This document shows, piece after piece, positions 8,223-14,612 of a stretch of DNA of 14,807 bases. The stretch's first letter is position 1; each line of letters begins with the position of its first letter. The notes under the pieces were generated by a model. It had not been told where the DNA came from, did no database searches, and saw only the letters and a program-made list of their open reading frames with translations. The translations under genes were made by a program, and so were the position numbers. Source of the stretch: Actinomycetota bacterium (GTDB lineage Bacteria; Actinomycetota; Thermoleophilia; Solirubrobacterales; Solirubrobacteraceae); NCBI GenBank assembly GCA_005883905.1, contig VAYD01000023.1, positions 1 to 14,807 of the forward strand. The letters run 5' to 3'.

Positions 8223-8917
8223 GAGATCCCCGTTCGCAGCTCTTCGAGGCGCTCGTCGGAGACGGTCTCCAGCGCCGCGACCGACGTTGGACAGAACTGC
8301 CTGCCGGCGCCCGCGCGGATGATCGCGCGCGCGTCGGCGAACGAGCCGGCCGGGCGGTAGGGGCGATCGGTCGTCAGCGCGTCGAGCGTGTCGGCGACGG
8401 CGAACACGCGCGCGGCCGGCGGGATGTCGTCGCCCGCGAGGCTGTCCGGGTAGCCGCGGCCGTCCCAGCGCTCGTGGTGGTGGCGGACCACGAGCTTGGC
8501 GTCGCCGAGGAAGTCGATGTCGCGCAGGATCTCCCAGCCGATCACCGGATGGCGCTCCATCAGCACGCGCTCCTCGTCGGTCAGCGGCGCGGGCTTGAAC
8601 AGGATCGCGTCCGGGACCGCGACCTTGCCGACGTCGTGCAGCAGGAAGCCGAACTCGGTCTGCGGGTCGTCGGCGATGTCGAGCGCCGCCGTGCGCGCGA
8701 GCTCGAGCCCGTACGCGGCGACGCGCTCGGCGTGATGGCCGGTGTAGGCGTCGCGCGCCTCGACCGCGTTGGCCAGCGCGCGCACTGTCGCCATGTAGGA
8801 CGCGCGCAGCTGCGCCGAGCGGGCGCGCTCGGCCTTGAACGTCTCGCGCAGGTCCGCCGCGTAGCGCTCGAGCTGGCGCTCCTTCTCCTCAAGCCGCGCA
8901 ACGAGGTCCGCCTCCAC
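8219..8917 (-). CDS. HD-GYP domain phosphodiesterase (c-di-GMP type)
   Basis: The 232-residue protein begins with a charged heptad-like helix (about 1-45, a probable coiled coil) and then a complete HD-GYP domain. Key residues are His61/His62 (YTGHHAERV), His94-Asp95 (LLHDVGK), His123 (ERHPVIG), His146-148 (RHHHERWDGRGYP, with GYP at 155-157) and Asp176 (VADTLDALT, TDRPYR). All metal ligands and the GYP motif are kept, so hydrolysis of cyclic di-GMP is expected. There is no receiver or sensor domain of its own; the start is GTG 8917. The gene follows the hybrid kinase closely (11-nt gap), carries its own TAGGCT box, and overlaps the receiver gene by ATGA. It is probably the output of this phosphorelay. 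Confidence 0.92.
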   Translation of the reverse strand: MEADLVARLEEKERQLERYAADLRETFKAERARSAQLRASYMATVRALANAVEARDAYTGHHAERVAAYGLELARTAALDIADDPQTEFGFLLHDVGKVAVPDAILFKPAPLTDEERVLMERHPVIGWEILRDIDFLGDAKLVVRHHHERWDGRGYPDSLAGDDIPPAARVFAVADTLDALTTDRPYRPAGSFADARAIIRAGAGRQFCPTSVAALETVSDERLEELRTGIS

Positions 8918-8925
8918 GACGCCGC

Positions 8926-8931
8926 AGCCTA
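8926..8931 (-). promoter_or_regulatory. predicted -10 box TAGGCT for HD-GYP, containing the kinase stop codon
   Basis: On the minus strand the TAG stop of the sensor kinase (8929-8931) is the first half of TAGGCT, which ends 8 nt before the GTG at 8917. The predicted start site is near 8919. The hexamer and spacing match those before the zinc-ribbon gene at 4464. Confidence 0.45.
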
Positions 8932-11250
8932 TCCGCCCTCGAGCAGGTTCAGGACGGCTGCGCCGGCGTCGTCGAGCTCGACCGGGTCGGCGTGCAGGCG
9001 CGCCAGGCCGGGCGCGGCATCACCGGTCGAGAACACGACGACGCTGCGCTGCAGCCGGCGGCCGCGCAGATCCAGGGCGGCGAGCGCGTTCTCGGCGTGC
9101 GCGAGCCCGGCGTCGACGAGCGCGACCTCGAAGTGGCGCTGCTGGCACAGCCGCGCCGCCGCGCCCGAGCTCGTCGCCCACTCGTGCTCGATCCCGAGCT
9201 CGGCGAGCCGCGGCTCGAGCTGGTCGCGTGTCTGGTTGCGGCCGACGACGAGCACGCGGACGCGGCCGGCGAGCAGCGCGGCGCCGAGCGCGTCGACCAG
9301 CTCGTCCGCGTCGATCGGCTTCGCCACGACCCACTCGCCGGCGAGCGCCTCGTTGCCGGAGAAGACCGAGACGACGACGACCGGCAGCCCGCGCAGCTCG
9401 GGGTCCGCGCGCAGCTGGCGCAGCACTTCGAAGCCGCTCATGCCGGGCATCAGGATGTCGAGGGTGACGGCGTCGAACGGCTCGGCGCGCAGGCGTTCGA
9501 GCGCCTCGGTGCCGGAATGCGCCACCGCGGCGTCGATCTCGAACGGCTGCAGGCGCGTCGCGATCAGGCGCGCGATCGCCGGCTCGTCGTCGATCACGAG
9601 CACGCGCTTGCCGCGCAGGGCCTCGCGCGGCGCCAGGCGCTGCCGGCCGGCCGGCGCCGGCGCCTTGGGGATCAGCACGGTGAAGCACGAGCCCTCCCCG
9701 GGCGCGGTCTCGAGGTCGACGCGCCCGTCGTGCAGCTCGACCAGCGACTGGACGATCGCCAGGCCGAGGCCGCTCCCCGGCCCGTTGCCGTCGCCCGCCC
9801 GGTAGAAGCGGTCGAACGCGTGGCGCGCCTCCTCCTCGGTCATCCCGCGCCCGGTGTCGGCCACGTCGAGCGCAACGTAGTGGCCGTCGTCGCGCGCTGC
9901 GAGGGTCAGCGTCCCGCCCTTGTCGGTATAGAGGTGCGCGTTCGTCAGCAGGTTCGTCAGCACCTGGCGGATGCGCGCCGGGTCGGCGAGCGCCGGCGGC
10001 AGCTCGGCGGGCAGCTCGAGTTCGAGCCGCTGCTGCTTGCCGTCCACGCGCGGCCGCATCAGCGTGGCGACCTCGTCGATCACCTCGCGCAGGTCGGTCG
10101 CGCGCAGGTGGACCTCGGCGCGGCCGGCTTCGACGCGGGCGACGTCGAGCAGGTCGTTGACGAGGTCGACGAGCCGGTTCGTCGACACCGTGATGATCTG
10201 GGTGAACTCGCGCTGGCGGTCGGATAGCGAGTCATCGGCGGCCAGCAGCTCGATGAAGCCCTTGATCGAGGTGAGCGGGCTGCGCAGCTCGTGCGAGGCG
10301 GTCGCGATGAACTCCGACTTCAGTCGCTCGAGCCGGGCGCGCTCGGTCGCGTCGCGCACCGTCCAGACGATGCTCGAGTCGCCGGCAAGCCGCGCGGCGG
10401 TGAGCTCGAGCGTGCGGCCGCCGTGCTCCATGGTGACCTCGCGGCCGAGCGCGTCGGGCGCGGCCGGCAGGGCCGAGGGGTCGGGCACGAGGAACGTGGC
10501 GCGCTCGTTGGTGTGCTCGACCGAGCCATCGGGCGCTACGACGAGCAGGCCGTCGTTGAGCGAGCGGATCGTCGTATCCAGGCGCGCGCGTTCGGCCTCG
10601 ATCCGGCGGGTCGCGGTCTCGAGGTCGGCGGCCATCGCGTTGAACGAGCGGCCGAGCGCGCGCAGCTCGCCGGGGCCGCTCTCGCGCACGCGCGCGCTCA
10701 GGTCGCCGGCGGCCAGCCGGCCGGTGGCGCCGACCAGCTCGTCGAGCGGCCGTCTGAGCGAGGCGACGAGCGTCGCCACCAGGGCGAGCGCCGCGAGCAG
10801 CGCGAGCAGGCCGCCCGCGACGACCACCGCCACGGCGCGGCGTGTGTCGTGGCGCGCGGTGCGGCGGGCGGCGGCGAGGCGGTTCTCCTGGCGGGCGGAC
10901 AGGGCCGCGGCGGCCGCGCGCGCGGTGCTGCCGCCGCCGGCCGCGCGGTCGACGAGCTGCTCGCTGCGTGTCTCGCTGCGGGCCAGGCGGCGCGCATGTG
11001 CGATCTCGACGTCGAACGCCTGGCGCGCCTGCGCCGCGCGCGGCGTCGCGCGCGCCGCCTCGGCGACGACGCCGGCGGCGAGCAGCCGTCCCGCCGACGC
11101 CTGCAGGCCGTAGGCGTTCGCGAGGCGGTCCTCGTAGTCCTGGCGCGCGGAGTACAGCCCGGCGACCCCCAGCCCGGCGATCACGGCGAGCACCAGCGCG
11201 AGCCCCAGCAGTGCCACGCGCAGGGAGCGCGCGATCGACAGCCTTCCCAC
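8929..11250 (-). CDS. hybrid sensor histidine kinase with HAMP, PAS-like, HisKA, HATPase and two receivers
   Basis: Layout of the 773 residues: membrane helix 1 (about 11-33); an Ala/Arg-rich extracytoplasmic helical sensor (34-138); helix 2 (139-163); HAMP (164-216); a short PAS-like segment (about 225-303); HisKA with His320 (ATASHELRSPL); HATPase with N437 (NLLTNA), DTGRGM (465-470) and GSGLGLAIV (492-500); receiver 1 (about 548-660) with Asp554-Asp555, Asp598 (TLDILMPG), Ser628 and Lys644; and receiver 2 (665-770). Receiver 2 lacks the acidic pair and the conserved Lys and keeps only Asp713, so it is probably a pseudo-receiver. It would sense an envelope or soluble signal and pass phosphate to the downstream receiver/HD-GYP pair. 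The start is GTG 11250, 7 nt after a TAACGT box. The signal is unknown. Confidence 0.92.
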   Translation of the reverse strand: MGRLSIARSLRVALLGLALVLAVIAGLGVAGLYSARQDYEDRLANAYGLQASAGRLLAAGVVAEAARATPRAAQARQAFDVEIAHARRLARSETRSEQLVDRAAGGGSTARAAAAALSARQENRLAAARRTARHDTRRAVAVVVAGGLLALLAALALVATLVASLRRPLDELVGATGRLAAGDLSARVRESGPGELRALGRSFNAMAADLETATRRIEAERARLDTTIRSLNDGLLVVAPDGSVEHTNERATFLVPDPSALPAAPDALGREVTMEHGGRTLELTAARLAGDSSIVWTVRDATERARLERLKSEFIATASHELRSPLTSIKGFIELLAADDSLSDRQREFTQIITVSTNRLVDLVNDLLDVARVEAGRAEVHLRATDLREVIDEVATLMRPRVDGKQQRLELELPAELPPALADPARIRQVLTNLLTNAHLYTDKGGTLTLAARDDGHYVALDVADTGRGMTEEEARHAFDRFYRAGDGNGPGSGLGLAIVQSLVELHDGRVDLETAPGEGSCFTVLIPKAPAPAGRQRLAPREALRGKRVLVIDDEPAIARLIATRLQPFEIDAAVAHSGTEALERLRAEPFDAVTLDILMPGMSGFEVLRQLRADPELRGLPVVVVSVFSGNEALAGEWVVAKPIDADELVDALGAALLAGRVRVLVVGRNQTRDQLEPRLAELGIEHEWATSSGAAARLCQQRHFEVALVDAGLAHAENALAALDLRGRRLQRSVVVFSTGDAAPGLARLHADPVELDDAGAAVLNLLEGG

Positions 11251-11257
11251 GGCGGGA

Positions 11258-11263
11258 ACGTTA
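11258..11263 (-). promoter_or_regulatory. predicted -10 box TAACGT for the hybrid kinase
   Basis: TAACGT on the minus strand ends 7 nt before GTG 11250, predicting a start site one nucleotide before the start codon. It overlaps the forward box at 11262-11267 by two bases. The 24-nt gap between the two start codons has no room for separate ribosome-binding sites. Confidence 0.45.
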
Positions 11264-11267
11264 CGCT
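11262..11267 (+). promoter_or_regulatory. predicted -10 box TACGCT for the Pro-rich membrane protein
   Basis: TACGCT is followed by 7 nt (CCTTTTT) and GTG 11275. The predicted start site is 11274, so the mRNA would be essentially leaderless. Its -35 region would lie inside the kinase's first codons. Confidence 0.45.
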
Positions 11268-11274
11268 CCTTTTT

Positions 11275-11766
11275 GTGGTCCAGAGCTGGATCCGCCAGGC
11301 GCTGCGCGCCTCAGGGGTGGCGATCCTCGTTCCCGCGGCGATCGTGGCCGCGATCGCGCTGTCGGTCGTGGACGGCGGCGGCAGCGCCCGCTCGCTCGGC
11401 CAGGTGCTCACCGGCCCGGCCGCGCCGCCGGCCGAGGCGTCGCCGCCGCCGCCCGAACACACGCGCCGCGACGTGAGAATCAGGGGTCAGACCCCTCATT
11501 CTCATGGCCCGCGCCGCACGCCGATCACGACGCTGCCCGATCGGCGCCCGTCGCGGGTTCCGCCGAGCACTGCGCCGGCGCCCTCTCCGACCGCGTCGCC
11601 CGCGCAGCAGTCGCCGAGCGCGCCACCGCCTTCGGCTCCGACGCCGAACCCGATCCACGACACCGGCACGCAGGTCGCCGAGACCGTGCGGCCGCTCCCG
11701 GTCGCCGGCCCGGTCGCCGCCAATGCCGTGGAGGCCGTCGTCGACCTCGTCGATCCGCCCATGTAG
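11275..11766 (+). CDS. small membrane-anchored proline-rich protein, unknown function
   Basis: GTG 11275 to TAG 11764-11766 gives 163 residues. Residues 1-11 are basic, about 12-32 form a membrane helix (GVAILVPAAIVAAIALSVV) with no signal-peptidase or lipobox site I can identify, and the rest is an extracytoplasmic Pro/Ala/Ser/Thr-rich chain. The last part (HDTGTQVAETVRPLPVAGPV, then NAVEAVVDLVDPP) resembles the repeated Val/Gly/Thr tails of secreted proteins in this group. Residues 67-77 are encoded by a 31-bp palindrome that looks like an inserted REP-type element, and the frame is kept across it. The frame is open far upstream, but that part is antisense to the kinase; the -10 box and the hydrophobic N-terminus support 11275. 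No known family is recognised. It is divergent from the kinase and could share its regulation. Confidence 0.6.
   Translation: MVQSWIRQALRASGVAILVPAAIVAAIALSVVDGGGSARSLGQVLTGPAAPPAEASPPPPEHTRRDVRIRGQTPHSHGPRRTPITTLPDRRPSRVPPSTAPAPSPTASPAQQSPSAPPPSAPTPNPIHDTGTQVAETVRPLPVAGPVAANAVEAVVDLVDPPM
11474..11504. repeat. 31-bp REP-like palindrome around GGGGTC-A-GACCCC
   Basis: Left arm TGAGAATCAGGGGTC, a single central A, right arm GACCCCTCATTCTCA. Fourteen of the 15 pairs match, with one C:C mismatch. The outer arms are AT-richer than anything nearby. The short direct repeats GCGCCGCGACG (11463-11473) and GCGCCGCACG (11511-11520) flank it, though in such GC-rich DNA these may be chance. The shape resembles palindromes mobilised by REP-associated tyrosine transposases. 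I saw no second copy in the window. Confidence 0.6.
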
Positions 11767-11775
11767 GCGGGCTGA

Positions 11776-11781
11776 CAGGAT
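11776..11781 (+). promoter_or_regulatory. possible -10 box CAGGAT for the EamA transporter
   Basis: CAGGAT ends 6 nt before GTG 11788, placing the start site on the first base of the start codon. It departs from TANNNT at the first base, so it is the weakest of the series. Confidence 0.25.
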
Positions 11782-11787
11782 CATGGC

Positions 11788-12624
11788 GTGGGCATCGTCT
11801 TTGCACTCGCCGCCTCAGCCGCGTGGGGATCCGCCGACTTCATGGGCGGCATCAAGTCGCGCACGTACTCCGCGATCGCCGTGCTGTTCACGATCGAGAT
11901 GTCGGGGTTGGTGCTTGCCTTGGTCGTCCTCGCCGTCGTCCAGGACCCCTTCCCATCGACGCGCGCGACGCTCTGCGCGATCGGCGCCGGGGCGGCAGGC
12001 ATCATCGCCCTCGCCGCGTTCTACCGGGCGCTGGCGATCGGGACGATGTCGATCGTCGCGCCCATCAGCGCGACCGGCGTCGCGCTGCCGGTGATCGTCG
12101 GGATCGCGACGGGCGACCGCCCGAGCCCCGTGGTCGTGTCCGGCCTCGTCATCACGACGCTCGGCGTGATCCTCGCCTCGCGCGAGGTGCACGAGGACGT
12201 CGACCAGGCTGCGGTCGCCCGGATGAGCGTCGTGCTTGCCCTGCTCGCGGCGATCGGCTTCGGCACGTACTTCATCGGTGCCGACGTCGCCGCAGACGAC
12301 TCGGTCATCTGGACGATCCTGCTCGGGCGGCTGGTGGCGATTCCACTCATCGGCGGCGCGTTGCTCGTACGTGGGGCGACGCTGCCGCGCGGCGGGGACC
12401 TCGTGGTCCTCTGCATCGCCGGTTGCGGCGACCTCATCGCGACCGGCCTCTATGGCCTCGCCAACACCCACGGCGCCCTGAGCATCGTGTCTGTCGTCGG
12501 CAGCCTCTATCCGATCGCGACGATCCTGCTCGCGCGGGCGGTCCTGCACGAGCGCGTCCGCCGCGTGCAGGCTGCCAGCGTGTTCGCGGCCCTGACGGGC
12601 GTAGCCTTGATCGCCGTGGGATGA
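11788..12624 (+). CDS. EamA/DMT-superfamily transporter
   Basis: The 278-residue product is almost entirely hydrophobic, with about ten predicted membrane helices in two repeats. It starts MGIVFALAASAAWGSADFMG, a typical EamA beginning with a small-residue-rich first helix. The first repeat contains AAFYRALAIGTMSIVAPISA and the second ANTHGALSIVSVVGSLYPIA, the duplicated helix pair expected of drug/metabolite transporters. A hydrophilic linker (REVHEDVDQ) separates the halves. It exports or imports a small metabolite; the substrate cannot be told. GTG 11788 is chosen because the nearby ATG at 11783 is in another frame. Its TGA overlaps the ATG of ctaG (ATGA at 12621-12624), so the two are co-transcribed and translationally coupled. 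Confidence 0.88.
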   Translation: MGIVFALAASAAWGSADFMGGIKSRTYSAIAVLFTIEMSGLVLALVVLAVVQDPFPSTRATLCAIGAGAAGIIALAAFYRALAIGTMSIVAPISATGVALPVIVGIATGDRPSPVVVSGLVITTLGVILASREVHEDVDQAAVARMSVVLALLAAIGFGTYFIGADVAADDSVIWTILLGRLVAIPLIGGALLVRGATLPRGGDLVVLCIAGCGDLIATGLYGLANTHGALSIVSVVGSLYPIATILLARAVLHERVRRVQAASVFAALTGVALIAVG

Positions 12625-13491
12625 CGTTCGAGCTCGCCCACGTCGGGGGCGGGACGTTCGCCCCTCTGCAGCTCCTCCCGGCGACGATCAGCGGCGTCCT
12701 CTACGCGCTGCGCGCGCACCACCTGGAAAACACGCCGCGCGCCGTCCCGCACTGGCGCCAGACCTGCTTCTACGGCGGCCTGACGCTCGCGGTCGTCACG
12801 CTTGCGAGCCCGCTCGGCCACATCAGCGACGAGCTGTTCCTCGCGCACATGGTCGAGCACCTGATCCTGTCCGACATCTGCGCGCTGCTGCTCGTCCTTG
12901 GGCTCACCGGCCCGCTGCTCGCGCCCGTCCTGCGCATCCGCCTCTTCGACCGGATGCGCGTCCTCACGCACCCGTTCGTCGCGCTGCCGCTGTGGGCGAT
13001 CAACCTCTACGCCTGGCACATCCCGGCGCTGCACGAGGCCGCGGTGCGCCACGGCGGTGTCCATGCGCTGCAGCACCTGCTGTTCATCACGCTCGGCGCG
13101 AACATGTGGATGTGCCTGTTCGGGCCGCTGCCGAAGCCCGCCTGGTTCGGCAACTTCGCGCAGCTCGGCTACATCATCTCCGTGCGCCTGATCGGCGCCG
13201 TCCTGGCGAACATCTTCGTGTTCGGCGGCAACGCCTTCTACGACGTGTACGCCAAGGGCGAGGCGTTCTGGAAGATCAGCCCCGCCGGCGACCAGAACGC
13301 GGCCGGCGCGATCATGATGGTCGAGGAGTCGATCCTCACGATCTGCCTGTTCGCGTGGCTGTTCGTCAAGGCCGCGCGCCAGTCCGACGAGCGCCAGGAG
13401 CTGCTCGAGCTGGCGCAAGCGCGCGGCTACGACGGTCGCCGCCGGGCGCGGCGCGGACCTGCGCGCGCGGATCGAAGCAGGCTCGCGCTAA
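12621..13491 (+). CDS. ctaG: CtaG-like cytochrome c oxidase assembly protein, frame broken near the 3' end
   Basis: About 271 residues read normally: several membrane helices with conserved histidines (His67, HMVEH at 76-80, His133, His138, HALQH at 148-152) and the helix after SVRLIGAVLANIFVFGG. These fit the caa3-type CtaG family, thought to help insert copper into the oxidase. After ELAQARGYD (about 13433) the frame goes wrong. One base over, the sequence reads TVAAGRGADLRARIEAGSR and stops at TAA 13489-13491, a charged tail typical of the family and lying at the end of the convergent GAF gene. Without a shift, the frame stays open to 14669, opposite two genes. The coordinates given assume the shift. 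Causes could be a sequencing error, a natural mutation or, less likely, programmed frameshifting. Losing the cytoplasmic tail may not abolish function. Confidence 0.8.
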
Positions 13492-14000
13492 CTCGCGCGC
13501 GCCCGTTCGAGCCGGCGCCGCTCGATCTGCTTGGAGACCGCTGCGGCGAGCTCGCGCAGCGCGTCGGCCTGCTCGTCGCTGAGGCCGCGCGGCGCGGCGT
13601 CGATCACGCACAGCGTCCCGATCGGGTAGCCGTCGGGCGTGAAGATCGGCGCGCCGGCGTAGAAGCGGATGTTCGGGTGCTCGGTGACGAGCAGGTTGTC
13701 GGCGAAGCGCTCGTCCTCGCGCGTGTCGGGCACGATCGTCAGGTCGTCGGGGTTGAGGATCGCGTGGGCGCAAAAGGCGAGGTCGCGGTCGGTGGACTCG
13801 AGCTCGAGGTTCACGCGCGCCTTGAACCACTGGCGCGCCTCGTCCACGAGCGTGATCACGGCGATCGGGGCGCCGGTCGCCTCGGCCGCGCGGCGCACGA
13901 GCTCGTCGAACTCCTCTTCCGGTTCGGTGTCGAGGATCTCGAGCTCACGCAGCGCTCGAAGGCGCTCCTCCTCGTTCGGGGGAAGGTCCGCCGCTGGCAT
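13488..14000 (-). CDS. GAF domain protein
   Basis: The 170-residue protein is one GAF domain (about 28-160) with a short N-terminal helix. Recognisable segments are LEILDTEPEEEFDELVR, VITLVDEARQWFKARV, DLAFCAHAIL, VPDTREDERFADNLLV and IRFYAGAPIFTPDGYPIGTL followed by CVID. This subgroup is often found at the front of GGDEF, kinase or phosphatase proteins; here it stands alone. The ligand is unknown; Cys77 and Cys131 are present, but no chromophore-binding motif is evident. ATG 14000 directly follows the TAG of the HAD gene (TAGATG), so translation is probably by re-initiation. Its TAG stop overlaps the shifted-frame TAA of ctaG. Confidence 0.88.
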   Translation of the reverse strand: MPAADLPPNEEERLRALRELEILDTEPEEEFDELVRRAAEATGAPIAVITLVDEARQWFKARVNLELESTDRDLAFCAHAILNPDDLTIVPDTREDERFADNLLVTEHPNIRFYAGAPIFTPDGYPIGTLCVIDAAPRGLSDEQADALRELAAAVSKQIERRRLERARAS

Positions 14001-14612
14001 CTAGCTCAATGCTACGCCGAGCAGGTCTTCCAGCTGGACGATGGTCTGCTCGGCGTCGGTGTGCAGGACCGTGGCCATCCCGAGCTCCTTCGCGGGCTTC
14101 AGGTTGAAGCCCAGGTCGTCGACGAACACGCACTCGTCAGGCGCCAGACCGACCGCCTGCGCGCCCATCGCGTAGATCTCCGGGGCGGGTTTGCGGATGC
14201 CCACGACGCCGGAGATCACGACGCCGTCGAACAGCTCGTCCATGAGCTGCCGCGGGTAGCGGTCCACGCCCCAGGAGTTCGAGATCAGGCCGGTGCGGAT
14301 GCCGGCGTCGCGCGCGGCCTTCACCGCGCCGAGCATCCGCGCGTCGGGCGCGCTGCCGGCGAACAGCCGCTCGACGAGGCCCTCCTCGTCGACGCCGAGC
14401 ATCGCGGCGAAGCGCCGCTCGAACTCGCGCTCGTCGACGCGCCCGCACTCGAACTCGATCAACAGGTCGCGCGCGGCCTCGTCGGAGCGGAACAGGTCGC
14501 GCACCTTCGCGGCCTCGAGGCCCTCGGCTTCGCAGAACGACGCGAACGAGGCGAACAGGTCGGTCGTCAGCACGCCGCCCCAGTCGGTCAGCAGGCCGCG
14601 CCTACTCGCCAC
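14001..14612 (-). CDS. HAD-superfamily hydrolase-like protein with Asp-to-Gly change in motif I
   Basis: The 203-residue protein has a HAD core with a helical cap (about 18-85). Motif I reads LLTDWGGVLT: nucleophile Asp10 is kept, but the general acid/base at position 12, usually Asp, is Gly. Motif II is LISNS (Ser111), motif III is RKPAPEIY with Lys141, and motif IV is VFVDDLG with Asp165/Asp166. The DWGGVLT form is seen in the subgroup that includes the N-terminal domains of ACAD10-like proteins, so phosphatase activity is uncertain. GTG 14612 lies inside the end of the upstream phosphotransferase gene (11-nt overlap), and the GAF gene follows at once. A role with that phosphotransferase is likely. 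Confidence 0.88.
   Translation of the reverse strand: MASRRGLLTDWGGVLTTDLFASFASFCEAEGLEAAKVRDLFRSDEAARDLLIEFECGRVDEREFERRFAAMLGVDEEGLVERLFAGSAPDARMLGAVKAARDAGIRTGLISNSWGVDRYPRQLMDELFDGVVISGVVGIRKPAPEIYAMGAQAVGLAPDECVFVDDLGFNLKPAKELGMATVLHTDAEQTIVQLEDLLGVALS

Noticed and set aside
8474..9805. 443-codon plus-strand open frame opposite the HD-GYP and kinase genes
   Set aside because: It is antisense to conserved signalling domains, with Ser/Arg-rich sequence typical of out-of-frame GC-rich DNA.
10842..11274. Upstream in-frame extension of the Pro-rich protein gene into the kinase gene
   Set aside because: The upstream stretch is antisense to the kinase and Arg-rich. GTG 11275 has a -10 box at the right distance and begins a basic-plus-hydrophobic N-terminus.
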